Shown here: piece after piece, positions 21,976-33,432 of the stretch
Position numbering within the stretch: position 1 is the first letter of the stretch
Layout of the letters: every line of letters starts with the position of its first letter
Source of the DNA: Saccoglossus kowalevskii
Lineage: Eukaryota > Hemichordata > Enteropneusta > Harrimaniidae
NCBI RefSeq assembly: GCF_000003605.2
Contig: NW_003148772.1
Coordinates: 131,181 to 195,180 of the forward strand
DNA length: 64,000 nt
Direction of reading: 5' to 3'
The notes under the pieces: generated by a model
Seen by the model: the letters and a program-made list of their open reading frames with translations, nothing else
Databases searched by the model: none
Told to the model about the DNA's origin: nothing
Made by a program: the position numbers and the translations under genes

Positions 21976-24005
21976 GTAAGTAACAGTACTATTTGGCTTT
22001 ATCTGCATGGTTCTTACACAGATAACTGAATTACTTTTCCGAGTGGTGTACAGAGCTATAAAAAACGAATTCAAGTATCCTTCCATTAGCCGGATTTTGC
22101 AGTTTTCTTCTATCGTCAAAGTTCTGAATCACAGTCTCATACGCTGCACCAATTCACAAAATGTTTCATTTGAATTGTTAGTTTAGACACTTAATTATTA
22201 CTTAATCAAGCTGATCACGTGGTCACATTTATTATTTGCAAATATAATTCCCAGAATTCTATCGTAGATACATATTTAATGGTTCGTCATAATGTGAGTC
22301 TAAAAACCTCTGTGACGTGGTACCCAGCTTTAATTATAGTTATGAAGTTGTGGGAATTACCGACTATTTATAGAGATTTCCTCCCTTTGCGGGGGGTGAA
22401 AATGTTTTTTGCACATCTTTTAAGACTTGCTGACAATTAGCTATATCCAGCCGATGACTCGGGGCACCCAATAATATTCAGCTTTCAAACAATATTACGC
22501 CCATCTGTTAAAGAAAGTATGGTTCTCATGACCACTGCTGCTCTCGTGAAGGCTTGGCAGGTCTATCATAATTATATCACTTCCACTTTCGGTCAAAGCT
22601 CTGTACATTTCGGCTCATGGCCCGGCATTAGGCTGCCGACTATGGTGTCTGTTTTGTATATCATGGCGAGATATTATTCTGCACAAACATCATTATGTAG
22701 TGATTGGTATAAATTATTTTGCCATCCCGGCTACTTGTTGTCGATCCTGAGAGGTGCGTATCTTATAAACTTAGAGGTACTCAAGTTTTCCCAACCAAAA
22801 TAGACGTGGTATATTGAGGCGTTTCAAATCTGTTCGTTGCACTTCAAAGCACAGTGTCTTTTCGTTTGCTTGCAACTAGTCTACAATTCAATAGCAGCTT
22901 AGGGTTAGACTTGTTTCCGCCTCGAATTTCGGATCCAAGCAGGCGTTAGAACTTAAACACTAAAATGCATCTAGCCCGTTTCTGGTCTGTTTTTACTTTT
23001 TGCTTGTCGCATAATTATATTTTGTATGGTTCCCTCATGTGAAGTACTAATGTTTCAATCCTGGCTAATGCACATGTACCCACAGTACATGTCAGGAGTT
23101 ACGAGAAACATTTTGCCTTTCAATTTCATTTCACCACGTCATCAAATATATATTTTAATTTCCCTTGACATGCATTAGTTATTAAATAATTTATGCGAAA
23201 TATCATCTTATTCAGCAACAATATTGTGTTGCCAATTCAAACGGGAGGGACAGTAGTATCTGCTGGGCCTGTATTAAGCAAATATAAAACTAATGTTACA
23301 TATGAACGGAACAAGTAAATTCCATGTTCGCGTCATACAATAACGTTTCTCTTATCTTGGTTAAAAATTAATTTTAAAAATCCAGTATAATGTATTTAAT
23401 TAAACAAAACAATTATCATTACGCAATTACGTTATAGATCGACGTTTGTCGAGTAAATTATGATTTATAATAGCAGTATGTTACGTTTAAGAGAACATAA
23501 CACAGAAGTGGAATAATTTTTCTCATTTTAAATTTGTCAATATTTTAAAATTAACAGATGGCATTGGAGACAAGATATCGACATGAGCCATTTCACTTTT
23601 GCTCACGCATTTCATAAACAAATCAACAAGACATATATAAAACATAGTTCCAATATACAGAACATTCGAATTGGTGCATTCCATGTGTATTTCATAATGT
23701 AGCCACATTGAAGCTGATTTTCCAACCTGTAAACAATGTTTAAGGCAACAAACTTTGGAAGTTATCAATGTAATATAGCTTTTCTTCAATAAGTTAAATA
23801 AAAATATCGTTTCATCTTAATATTAGACAGAGTAATAATTATACTAATTATACTACCAATTCACATATTTATCGTATAAAACCTCCGACATATAGAATAA
23901 ATGAAATTATGCATTACTACACTGAAACGAATTTATAATTGGGTATAATATAAGAGTAATGTATGTAGACAATGAGTGAGTTTTGTTTTGTATTCATCGC
24001 CTTAG

Positions 24006-24301
24006 ATGCATTCCACAGCATCGATCCATTTTCCGATGTACAATGGTTTGAACAGTTTCTGGATCTTACAAATGATATGAAAATATTCAACGACTTCAAA
24101 GAGATTTATTATGCCAACGTATCAACTAACATGATTCCTAATATAGATCCAGTGTCCATAAGACACGTCACGTACATCTAATCCGGCACTTGACATTCAG
24201 AACGTAACCCACATATCAGATGACGACATAGCTAAATATGAACATCGGAAGGACGATATGATATTAAAATGCCAATATCAGAACCACAAATGTCAAACCA
24301 G
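24006..24301 (+). pseudogene. Gene A: first DEG/ENaC ectodomain exon (8-bp deletion)
   Basis: Acceptor CGCCTTAG, donor CCAG|GTAACAC. It encodes [20 protein letters not shown] and continues to VSIRHV, where eight bases are missing relative to gene B near 24170 and a stop soon follows. The exon's far end still spells [16 protein letters not shown] in the original frame. Confidence 0.85.
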
Positions 24302-24748
24302 GTAACACAATATTTATGAACAATAACTGAAGAATTAATTAATGAAGAATAAATGCACTAGAACTATTCCCCATAATCCTTTAACATAAACATTATTAAA
24401 TTACGTGAATACATTTGTTACATTCACATGAACAGTATAATTTATGGATTACGTTAATTCCACAAAACATATTTTACAATATGTATTATAGTTTTACCAA
24501 TGCACGTTATACTACCCATTGCTATTTTGTAGATAGTTGAGGTTTTGGAAATACCTGTTATACCTGCCGTTAGCATGTCGTAGGTAATTTGTTGATATTA
24601 GAAAAAGATGCACATAATGAATGATAACGAATTTTTACATCATGGAAAAAAGTAACAAATTTTCGAAAGCCGTAGGTCAACTGTAACACATATATTCTAA
24701 ATTATAATTATTGTGTGAAAAACTAACCTATACTGCTTATATTTACAG

Positions 24749-24855
24749 TGATATTACAAAATTTCAAGATAATAAATATGGAAATTGTTTTACATTTAAT
24801 CCATCAACAGAAGACAGACAATTATTTGAGACATCTAAAACTGGTAGACGATACG
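24749..24855 (+). pseudogene. Gene A: ectodomain exon with YGNCFTFN motif
   Basis: Acceptor ATTTACAG, donor ACG|GTAGTA. 107 nt as in gene B, encoding [20 protein letters not shown]. The F-x-YGNCFTFN motif is diagnostic of DEG/ENaC channels. The exon itself is intact, though the donor is weaker than usual. Confidence 0.85.
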
Positions 24856-25219
24856 GTAGTAAAATGCCTTTTGTCAATATTATACTTCATATGACTATAT
24901 TGTTGTCAGATTTATAATCGTAAGAGATCAGAATTATCTATGATACTTATACATATTTTTATGAAATAAAATGATAATGTTCCGTACAAGATTCCGCATC
25001 ATGCGTTGAAACGTAAAAAGGACAAACAGAGGTCGTACCGGGTAAAACATCGCGTGGGATTTTTCGGATATTTCTGTGCCTAACAATGTGCTAATGATAG
25101 TCAATTATTATGAAGTAGATGTATTTTAACTACATATTCACATGTGAGTGTGTTATGCAATGCGCTAGATCTCACAGTAAACGAAAAATTATCTATTGAT
25201 ATTGATTATATTTTACCAG

Positions 25220-25373
25220 GATTGACACTGATCCTCTTTGTGGAACAGTCAGCATTGTTCACTGAGGAAGTCGGATTTGTGTTATCTGTACATAATCCTC
25301 ACCCCCATTCCTTTCCTGGAGACGATGCACTTGGCATTGTTACTGGTTATGAAACATCTATTGCACTTTCATG
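25220..25373 (+). pseudogene. Gene A: ectodomain exon (GLTL), 10 nt shorter than in B
   Basis: Acceptor TTTTACCAG, donor ATG|GTAGGA. It encodes [11 protein letters not shown] then [10 protein letters not shown] and [10 protein letters not shown]. Nine bases coding for the E-Y-L of the conserved Q-x-E-Y-L are gone, in frame. One more base is missing at the exon's 3' end, altering the phase of the splice. Confidence 0.8.
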
Positions 25374-25489
25374 GTAGGATATGATTAGTCAGTTTCATTC
25401 TGCACACATCACATATAGTTTGTTTAGCCTATACAAGCAATCTCATAAATTATACCTATTTTGTGTGAACAATATTTTTCCCGTAATAG

Positions 25490-25576
25490 AGTGAAACTAA
25501 GAAACTACAAAAACCTTGGGATAACTGTACACAGGACGAGAGGACACCTCACGATCATTATCCATACTCACTATTG
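25490..25576 (+). pseudogene. Gene A: ectodomain exon (WDNC)
   Basis: 87 nt, acceptor CGTAATAG, donor TTG|GTATGT. It encodes [20 protein letters not shown] then HDHYPYSLL. Intact; it matches gene B except for a few substitutions (for example K for Q, H for Y). Confidence 0.8.
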
Positions 25577-26868
25577 GTATGTTTATGAAGTGTTATCTGC
25601 AATTACAAATGAGGCAATTAATAGCTATGGTATATTTAACTGCCGCATATTAAACACAATTGCTATCATTATCATTATACAATTATCGCATATTCTACTT
25701 AAAGTATGAATGATTATAGCCCAGCAGAGAATGCATGTTACTACATAATAAACATAAATTGCCAAACAATATGGAATAGTAATGAAGTAATAGAACTCGG
25801 CTACCGTAAATAATACATGTGACCACGTCTTTGTTGGAGGAACTGGTAAGGCTGTTTTGAAATGGTATAAACGATTTTTGACAAATATTTCCTGAGCTTC
25901 GATTATACGCGCCTATTAATATTAACGCAAGGAAAATCTAGTAAAATTGACAATTCCAAATGTTTAGACCAAAATATTGGAATGTACGTTTACAATACTA
26001 TATTAATCTTGGTACATGGTTTTGTTAATGAACTAGTGTCAAATGGCCAATGTAGTTTGCAAGCAGTATGGTATTAGTTAGAATATTTGACAGGTAGGGT
26101 GACCCGGCGTTACTTTATGATGAGAAGCACAAGCTTCAAATGTTTTATTCAGATTTGTGTTCATATTTCGGCAATTCATAACTTTTTCAAATAAAGATTA
26201 CGCTTCTAATACTGTTTTTAGAAAAAAATCCCAGAACTACTATTTACAATTATTATTCTCTTGAAGTACATTTTGAAATAATTTCCGTGCTCCGAATGTT
26301 TCGAAATGGCATGACGAAAACCAACGTGTCTGTGGCGCAAAATGTTCAAGAAATGACAATGCTATGCATTGCACGTGCTTCGTATAAAGGATTTTTGTTC
26401 ACTGAAAAAAAAAACTCTAATTACAAATGAAATCACCAAACTCACTTTACTTAATGCAATAATTTAAATCTATTGCTAGTAACAACATCCGATGTTTTCC
26501 AGATTTTTTTTAATACGTAAACAATTAAAATACTATGGCGTTAATTCTTTATGTTGGTTTTGTACATAGTTTTTCCATTATCGTGTTACGAACACTAGCG
26601 TTGAGAGAAGGAGACTTCGTATGGCTGGATGACATCACTTACACGTAGAGGTGCCAGATTCGACCAAAATGAATACACATAAGTTCATTACAAATTGTCC
26701 AGCTTTATTCACACAAGTAGTCAGCCGAGCTAATTTCTCGCTGTACCACTCCCTCATTCTCCTCCCCCTTACCAAAGTTTACAAACTCTATATTAAAAGG
26801 TGAAATATCTAAGGCGTGGCGGAGTAACCATGCGACCAGCCAATTGCTGCAGTCGTTGGCACGATCAG

Positions 26869-26977
26869 GCATGTGAGATAGAGTGTTTACAGATGGTGTT
26901 ACAAGACAAGTGTGGATGTGTTGATGCAATATCAATCAGTGGATTTGAAAAGTGCAGCATTCTGAACAAAACGCAAG
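26869..26977 (+). pseudogene. Gene A: Cys-rich ectodomain exon, GC donor
   Basis: 109 nt encoding ACEIECLQMVLQDKCGCVDA then KCSILNKTQ, the C-x3-C and KCGCVD cluster of DEG/ENaC ectodomains. Donor is CAAG|GCATGT (GC instead of GT), as in gene B. About 0.28 kb of unrelated DNA (26583-26868) abuts the exon and has replaced B's T-rich acceptor tract with TTGGCACGATCAG. Confidence 0.8.
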
Positions 26978-27160
26978 GCATGTCATTTATATAAACGTTG
27001 AACTGTCGAAAATATAATATCACTGTGGAATGATAGTTTAATTTACTGTGAACGTGAAATTAGTGTTTGATAGAATGACATTGTCAAAACATGCTCTATC
27101 AAATGATAGTAAAATTACATTAACTGATGTAAATATTGACCTTTAATTTCCGTATATCAG

Positions 27161-27233
27161 ACATGTGCCACCAAATGATGAACTATTTACACGAGAATGG
27201 CAAATTAGGTTGTGAATGTCGTGAGCCTTGCAG
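27161..27233 (+). pseudogene. Gene A: ectodomain exon (CHQMMNYL...CECREPC)
   Basis: 73 nt, acceptor GTATATCAG, donor CAG|GTACTT. It encodes [20 protein letters not shown] then P-C. Six differences from the gene B exon by eye. Intact. Confidence 0.85.
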
Positions 27234-27500
27234 GTACTTTATTTCAGTTTACTGTCTAAAATAACGACAGATAGCCAGTATATATGCAGATAACAATGAA
27301 TTTCTCTATAAAAATTATACGAAATTATCACTACTCCATTGTAGATGTATAAGGCATAGTATGTTCTGTTTCTATTGATGAAGGGTTGTACCATAAATGA
27401 TTAATTCAACAATCTATATTCAACATTATGCTTTAAATATTCTGCTTGGGTTTCCTTTATTTTTAATTTAAGTTGTTTTATATGATCATAAAAACCCAAT

Positions 27501-27963
27501 ATCATACCGGTCACTGGTAGCATAGTGGTTGTCACTTCAGACTCATGATCGGTAGACCAAAGTTCAAATCCTACCTTAGGCTGAATATCAAGGATAGACC
27601 CCTACCCTGGGTGAGTGTGCCACAGACTCAATGATAAGGCCAATTCCACTGGCCGAGATTCATTCACTAACGAATGTGACTTTGGGGGAACCTTGGCTAA
27701 GGTCCGCAGGTGCTTGTGTTCGACCGAGCCTGGTTGACCTCAGGATAGCGCATTAAAATTGACATTTCACAGAGAAATGGCCACACTTCCCTGTCATGTA
27801 GTCCCAAACATGAATATGACTTCTGTGGCAAAAATGCACTATGTGTCAGCACTAGCACTTGCAATTTGCACATACAAAAAAAAGTCAGGAGAAACAACAG
27901 TGACACTCAATGTCCAGAACTGTCGCCTGGCACAAAAATATTTAAAAAAAAAAACAAAAAAAA
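27501..27963 (+). mobile_element. tRNA-derived SINE, copy 2, in a gene A intron
   Basis: Same family as 11324-11788: A box TGGTAGCATAGTGG, B box GTTCAAATCC, 3' end TGTCGCCTGGCACAAAAA and an A-rich tail. Target duplications AAAACCCAAT are at 27491-27500 and 27964-27973. The homologous intron of gene B (about 49200) lacks it and keeps a recognisable empty site, so the SINE arrived after the duplication. Confidence 0.9.
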
Positions 27964-28150
27964 AAAACCCAATGTTATTTATTGAACATCCCAGTTTAAA
28001 ATATAAGTCACCTGACAAATCATTTAATTCTTCATAAATTATTACATGTCACCCTTTCCTCTGAGTACAATTTGAGCTAATGTCTGCTAAATAAATACTA
28101 AGTACCATTCTGCTACTTGTGATTTCATTTCGTTGTTATTTCATTTACAG

Positions 28151-28208
28151 TCGATATAGCTACAGGACGTCTATGTCTCAGGCGATTTGGCCATCTACGG
28201 ATTACACT
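28151..28208 (+). pseudogene. Gene A: ectodomain exon (WPS motif)
   Basis: 58 nt, acceptor TCATTTACAG, donor ACT|GTAAGTAAT. It encodes [19 protein letters not shown], the Y-x-x-S-x-S-x-A-x-WPS motif of DEG/ENaC proteins. Four differences from B by eye. Intact. Confidence 0.85.
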
Positions 28209-28682
28209 GTAAGTAATTGACCAATTTAGTAATTAGAAAAACAATTAAGTATATAAGTACGAATGCTAAGACTTATAATATTTTTGCATTCAAATAACAT
28301 AATGTTGATGTGTATAGACCAGAAAGTTCATTTGAAAATCCTTGCCATATCATTTAGTTTGATTAGTTCTTAAAATACAGCAGAAATTATTTCATATTCC
28401 GATTGTGCCATAGTTGCAAACGAAAAATAAAAAAATATATTCTAATACCTTAATAAACACAATACAAAAATGAATAAACAAACACTTTCAAATGCAAGTT
28501 AAAAAGTATATATGAGACGTATTGTAGCTATTAATTGCATCGGAACCACCATTAAGTTAAGTTTTGTACATACAAATAATACAGTACTTATGTGACTAAA
28601 ATGACGTGCTAACGTGGGTTTTCTTGAAAAACAATGTATCGACTTGTACTTGTTTTTAGTTGCAGAGCGACGTACAGAATCG

Positions 28683-28753
28683 NNNNNNNNNNNNNNNNNN
28701 NNNNNNNNNNNNNNNNNNNNNNNNNNNNNNNNNNNNNNNNNNNNNNNNNNNNN
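28683..28753. other. Assembly gap (71 N)
   Basis: A run of N within gene A's penultimate intron. Confidence 1.
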
Positions 28754-29095
28754 ACGCACTCTCAAGTATATGCATTTAATCGAAATAACATTATGTATTT
28801 TCAATTTCATAAAGCGTTGCATATGCGGTTGTAATATAAAGAACACATCAACATAGCTGATGATTTTTTTAACAGTTTTCTCTCAGGACTCAATTAATTT
28901 GGTTTGTAAACAGTATATAGAAAAGTCAGGGCAGCTATATAAATGTGCATTTAAGGACAAAAGTCAAAGGTTATAGCGCGCTGTTTTGAAAGGCAGTGCA
29001 TATTTTACTATTCATGGACGCAAACAGATGAAAAATTCATATCATGATAAGAATTATGCGCCATTCAATGTAATATTTTGTATTATTCTAAAGAG

Positions 29096-29194
29096 ATATT
29101 TTGTATTATTCTCAATAGGGAAAACATTGCACTTGTTAATGTCTATTTTGATAGTCTACATATATAAACAATCTCTGAAGAAGAGGCATATGGT
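29096..29194 (+). pseudogene. Gene A: pre-TM2 exon with in-frame stop
   Basis: 99 nt, best phase-0 acceptor CTAAAGAG, donor GGT|GTACGT. It encodes NRENIALVNVYFDSLHI, then TAA at 29165-29167 where fragment C has GAA, then TISEEEAYG. A transcript reading this exon would terminate before TM2. Confidence 0.8.
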
Positions 29195-29428
29195 GTACGT
29201 AATATCATATATAATTCCTTAAAATGTTGTCGTTTATTTAATATGGTATAATTTTGGTCAAACCAAAATATCCACAAACTATTTACCAATGAATAAAAAA
29301 CTAATATACTTACACTGTGACCATATTGGTCCAAATATATTAGACAACTTTGTATGAAATCGTCAAATAATGTATACAGTTTAATGGTTTTATAGAGTAT
29401 CCTTCTGTATTTATCGTTTGTCGTTTAG

Positions 29429-29548
29429 GTTTTTGATCTGCTTGCTGATATTGGTGGCGCCCTGGAACTGTGGATTGAAGTATCAGCAGTGACACTGTTT
29501 GAAGTATTAGAATTAATATTAAACATATTTTCAATTATCTGCACTTAG
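29429..29548 (+). pseudogene. Gene A: TM2/terminal exon
   Basis: 120 nt after acceptor TCGTTTAG. It encodes VFDLLADIGGALELWIEVS then AVTLFEVLELILNIFSIICT and TAG: the pre-pore, selectivity filter and second transmembrane helix with almost no cytoplasmic tail. The filter triplet is E-V-S (29477-29485), where fragment C and the family usually have G-x-S. Both G-to-E changes (ELWIE versus GLWIG) look like relaxed drift. Confidence 0.85.
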
Positions 29549-31340
29549 TATCAAAAAGTCGGACCGGAATAGATACAATTTAATCGTGGAAAGTCGTGGC
29601 TATAATATTTTGCCAATTTTTGCATTTGATACTGCACTTCGTTGCACTATTTTACAATTTCATATTACCTGTATCTTATGAAAGCTTGATAATTGCTTAA
29701 GTGGCTATTTCATGTTAATGTTAGATAATTTATTCTTGTCTTGCATCTCATAGTTTTCATTATTTTTTATAGTTATCATATGTGTTTTGCAATATTGTAT
29801 ATTATCATATGATAAGGTAAATATATGGCAATTAGTGTCCAATAACGTTATGTTTGCCATGGAATATCACACCCGATTGGAATATCGCATAATAATTGTA
29901 GCAATATTCCGTGTCGGAACTGGAACTATAGCCGGTACTATGTTCAATAGTGTCTTGAAACCAAAACAAACAACTGAAATACGCCGCGGATCACAGTGTT
30001 ACTATGTTATGAATTGAATTTGGAATTTTGAATCAAACCGTTTCTAGTGACGATAATTAAATTAATGGTCGAGTTAAGCCCCATTTTATTGCGGTCGCCA
30101 GTTAGATGTCACCTACATCCTCATCCACTTGTTGGGAAACCCTAGACTTTATGTAAGAGGGGTATATTTTGTGTAAAACATATTAACGTAAATTCCCCAC
30201 CGACAATCACTGGATCAATTAAAAAATGACACCGACATCGATCATAAAATTCGCCTAAGAAAATCTGGATTTCAATTGATCAAGGTGTCCCTCATTTAAA
30301 TATTAGCGTACTTAATAGAGCAAAATAGTATGTTTTATCACAGTGAAGAAAATGTAAACATCATTTCCTTAGGAAAGGCTGTATCTGTATCTGTAACAAA
30401 ATACATAATATCTCTTTAAGTATATTAATTTGATAGTGATTGACGAAATGTATTTTTCACAATTCTTAACAATTTGGACTTTTGGCAGTTTTCTCTTCAA
30501 CCTGTTGCCCTATACATTTATAAGCTGACGAAAATGGATCCGTTAACAATGCAATCGTACCGAATCACAATAGTCTGTTCTTTTCTTCTGTTTTATATAA
30601 TATATAATAATAATATTTGGCTGATCGTGGATATCGCACCAAAAGGTCAGTTCCTATGTGACATATGTCGGTGGTTGATTTTTTGTTTGTTTTTTTTTCC
30701 AAAAGTTTCCTTGTGTGAACAAAAATCAATATTCTATAGCCTTTCCAACTGTAATGTTGGTACTATATTAATTATTCCCAAAATTTAAAATCACAATAAT
30801 TGTTCGACGTAATTTTAGTGTTTTTATAATGTATTTTTATTTACTTTGCTGTATTGTAACGTAAATATACACTTGTTCACTTAAGGGCACAGTCCAATAA
30901 TTATTTGCTCTTGTGCCGTCCTTTTATTCATATGTGTTTTTTTTTGTTTATTTGGATTAAAACATTAAAAGGTTCGTGAGAATGAAATATTGTTCAAATG
31001 ATCGGAATAAGTAATGCTGAACACATTGTGCAAATCGTATTTCAGATCCTCGTGCGTAAAGTTGATTTCTTGTTCCACTTTTTTCTCATCGTGTTAATTT
31101 ACAGCACATGAGTAGGTGTTCTTTAGCACACTTCTAGTACATATAATCAACAATAATGTCGTATAATTATTTTGAGAGTGAATTTAAGTTCAAGAAATGT
31201 TTTAGACAACTCTCCAGATGTCATGTACTTTCAGAGGTCGTGAATACAAAAAACAAATTATCGTGCATACGTTCTCCATTATATCTTGCCTTTTGAACCA
31301 AATTTAAACAAAATCTGTAAAAGCATATCTTTAAAAAATG
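29549..31340. other. Right edge of arm A and following non-coding DNA
   Basis: Similarity to the inverse of fragment C continues past the TM2 exon to about 29690, and faintly to 30100. No gene is seen. A reading frame from ATG 30534 (MDPLTMQSYRITIVCSFLLF then YIIYNNN) has one hydrophobic stretch and a possible donor, but no family resemblance. Confidence 0.4.
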
Positions 31341-31344
31341 GTAG

Positions 31345-31440
31345 AAAATATGTAAAAAAATCAAAATGGCAACAATCGGCGGAATGTGTGTGAATCACGA
31401 ACAAAAAATTACGTGCACCTGGAACCCAATATGTATGATC
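31345..31440. repeat. Local repeat pair, first copy (second at about 31650-31755)
   Basis: Both copies read GAAAATATGTAAAAAAA, AAAATGG, TCGG, then ACCTAATATGAATGATCATC or its near equivalent. Unknown class; no coding function. Confidence 0.5.
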
Positions 31441-31759
31441 ATCACACCAAGTTTGATCAAATTCATCTTAGCCCTTACTGAGAAACAGCTGCCAACATGT
31501 AATTATGGTGGTTTACCGTTTATTCTTAAAAATTTACTGTTGGCCGGTCGAATTGAATAGAATCACACGAAAATCGTGCTTACATATCTTTATTTATACA
31601 ATCTATGTTGTCAAATTAAATAGACCAATAAAAGTGTGTGTGTGAGAAAAGCGGAAAATATGTAAAAAAACAAAATGGCCGCCAGTCGGTGAAATTTGTT
31701 CGCAAAAACAAAAAGTGCCGTGCCTCTGTCACCTAATATGAATGATCATCCACAGTCTC

Positions 31760-32757
31760 TCTATCTCTGGTCTGTAAACGCTACGCAGTATATTGTCTCA
31801 GGGCTGGTTGCGGGTGAATAAACCGTTCACACCTTGGTGAAAACATTTTGGAAACGTCTTTCTAATGTGTTGTGGGCAAAAACATCTCTGAAATGTTCCA
31901 CTAAAATTGTTTTCATAATATACAATCCTTGCAATTATGAAGAATATAAACAGTTTAATTGTTTTTTTAAAGTGGGAACAAGCTTATAAACACTTTTTTA
32001 ACACAAAACCGTACAAATGTTTTATTTCAAAATAGTAGTGTTGGAAAATAACTTAATGTGTTTAACTATAAATCACCTAAAGTGACTTTAAAGTGGGACA
32101 AAGATGTGTCATATTTAAAACATCCAAATTTACAGTGTAGTAGCCTGTCATCACGAAATGACCTCAATAAACACGTAATTAAGTATTGTCATTTTATTGT
32201 ATCTTAAGTGCATGTATATTTGTACACGTTTCACAGTTTTGTAATGAAAGTATTTGTATTATGTTATTGTACTTAGACACGCGGAAAACATACATATGAG
32301 TACAACTTTTGTTCATGCACGCCAATATATTTTAAGCCAGAACTTTACCGACATGCAAAAGACATTTATAAAATATACAGAGTCACATTAGGTCTAGACG
32401 TAAATGTTTCTGGAATATATTACAATGATTATTTTACAATAATTAACAATACTCATACAATAAAATAATAACAAAAGTGTTTAATAGCTTCACAGGGCAG
32501 GCATTCCAGCACACCCGTGCAATACACACAAACGTATATTGAAGACAGAAATGGCGTTTTCATTGAATCAAATTATTTTATTTTTCTTAATTTAGAAATT
32601 TATAACATGCAATACGTGTAACATGTTATTACCAAGGAACAATATATATATAACGTGTAAATCAAATAATCAACTTAGCAAATACATGAGCCTGGAGATC
32701 GACTCTTATATTGTGAATTGTCGTCCATGCTGTGACAATGTTATTAGTGATGTATTC
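31760..32757. other. No gene seen
   Basis: AT-rich sequence without coding, tRNA or obvious transposon signal. Confidence 0.4.
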
Positions 32758-32897
32758 AAGTTTCACAGCTATACAGTTTGTGGTTTTTAAGAAGAAGTCA
32801 AAAATGTAAAGTTAACGACGGCGACAGCGACGACGGACGCCGACGAACAATCAGTAATACTATAAGCTCCGCTTGACTTTGACGACAAAGGAGCTAA
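32758..32897 (+). repeat. Interspersed repeat with fold-back 3' end, copy 1
   Basis: It begins AAGTTTCACAGCTATACAG and ends with the fold-back AGCTCCGCTTGACTTTGACG, then GAGCTAA. A hairpin ending in CTAA recalls Helitron-like nonautonomous elements, but the spacing is not typical, so the class is open. A second copy is at 33312-33432. Confidence 0.6.
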
Positions 32898-33311
32898 AAA
32901 ATAATTTAAACATATAAAAATATATATCAAATTTAAACCCAACCCCCCAAAAAAATATGACGAGAATATCACAAAGTATGTATGAAGGCAGTAGTCTTGT
33001 TACAACCTTATTATGATTTATCTATGTCCTGATTGAAGTAATAGTTGTCATTCCCAAATGTCAACAAAAAATGTTTTAAACTGTACAAACTATTGCACTC
33101 CGTACAGCGGCAATAGTTCTACATTCAACACTCAACTAAAGATATCACATACCAAGTATCAAAACAGTTGGGCTAGCGGTTTTCAAGAAGAAGTCGAAAA
33201 TAGCATTTTGGACCAAAAATGACAAAAATATTCACTATAAATAAGACAATTGAACATATTCACACGAAATGAACAAATCTGAGAGAGAACCACCCAAGGT
33301 ACCTTCCTAGA
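32898..33311. other. Interval between the two fold-back repeats
   Basis: Contains a diverged relative around 33160-33215 (GGTTTTCAAGAAGAAGTCG), suggesting nested or tandem copies. No gene. Confidence 0.4.
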
Positions 33312-33432
33312 AAGTTTCACAGCTATACAGTTTGTGGTTTTTAAGAAGAAGTCGAAAATGTAATGTTGTCGACGGCGGAGGACAATCAGTAATACTATAA
33401 GCTCCGCTCGACTTTGTCGACAACAGAGCTAA
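33312..33432 (+). repeat. Interspersed repeat with fold-back 3' end, copy 2
   Basis: Same start as copy 1; it ends AGCTCCGCTCGACTTTGTCG then ACAACAGAGCTAA, a better-preserved stem (CTCGAC/GTCGA and AGCTC/GAGCT). Confidence 0.6.

Larger units (their letters stand above)
21839..29548 (+). pseudogene. Gene A: DEG/ENaC channel pseudogene with LDLa module (overall)
   Basis: Ten exons in the order LDLa, seven ectodomain exons, pre-TM2 and TM2, matching gene B exon for exon up to the WPS exon but on the opposite strand. Lesions: 1-bp deletion in the LDLa exon; 8-bp deletion in the first ectodomain exon; 10-nt loss in the third ectodomain exon; TAA in the pre-TM2 exon; a replaced acceptor region before 26869. 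No TM1 or upstream LDLa exons were found, since 5' homology ends at 15829. Most exon phases survive, so decay is recent compared with the duplication. It might still be transcribed as a non-coding RNA; nothing in the sequence shows this. Confidence 0.85.

Noticed and set aside
22200-22803. Plus-strand frames of 73 and 94 codons in gene A's first intron.
   Set aside because: The homologous B intron (53.9-54.4 kb) does not keep these frames; they are chance openings in intron DNA.
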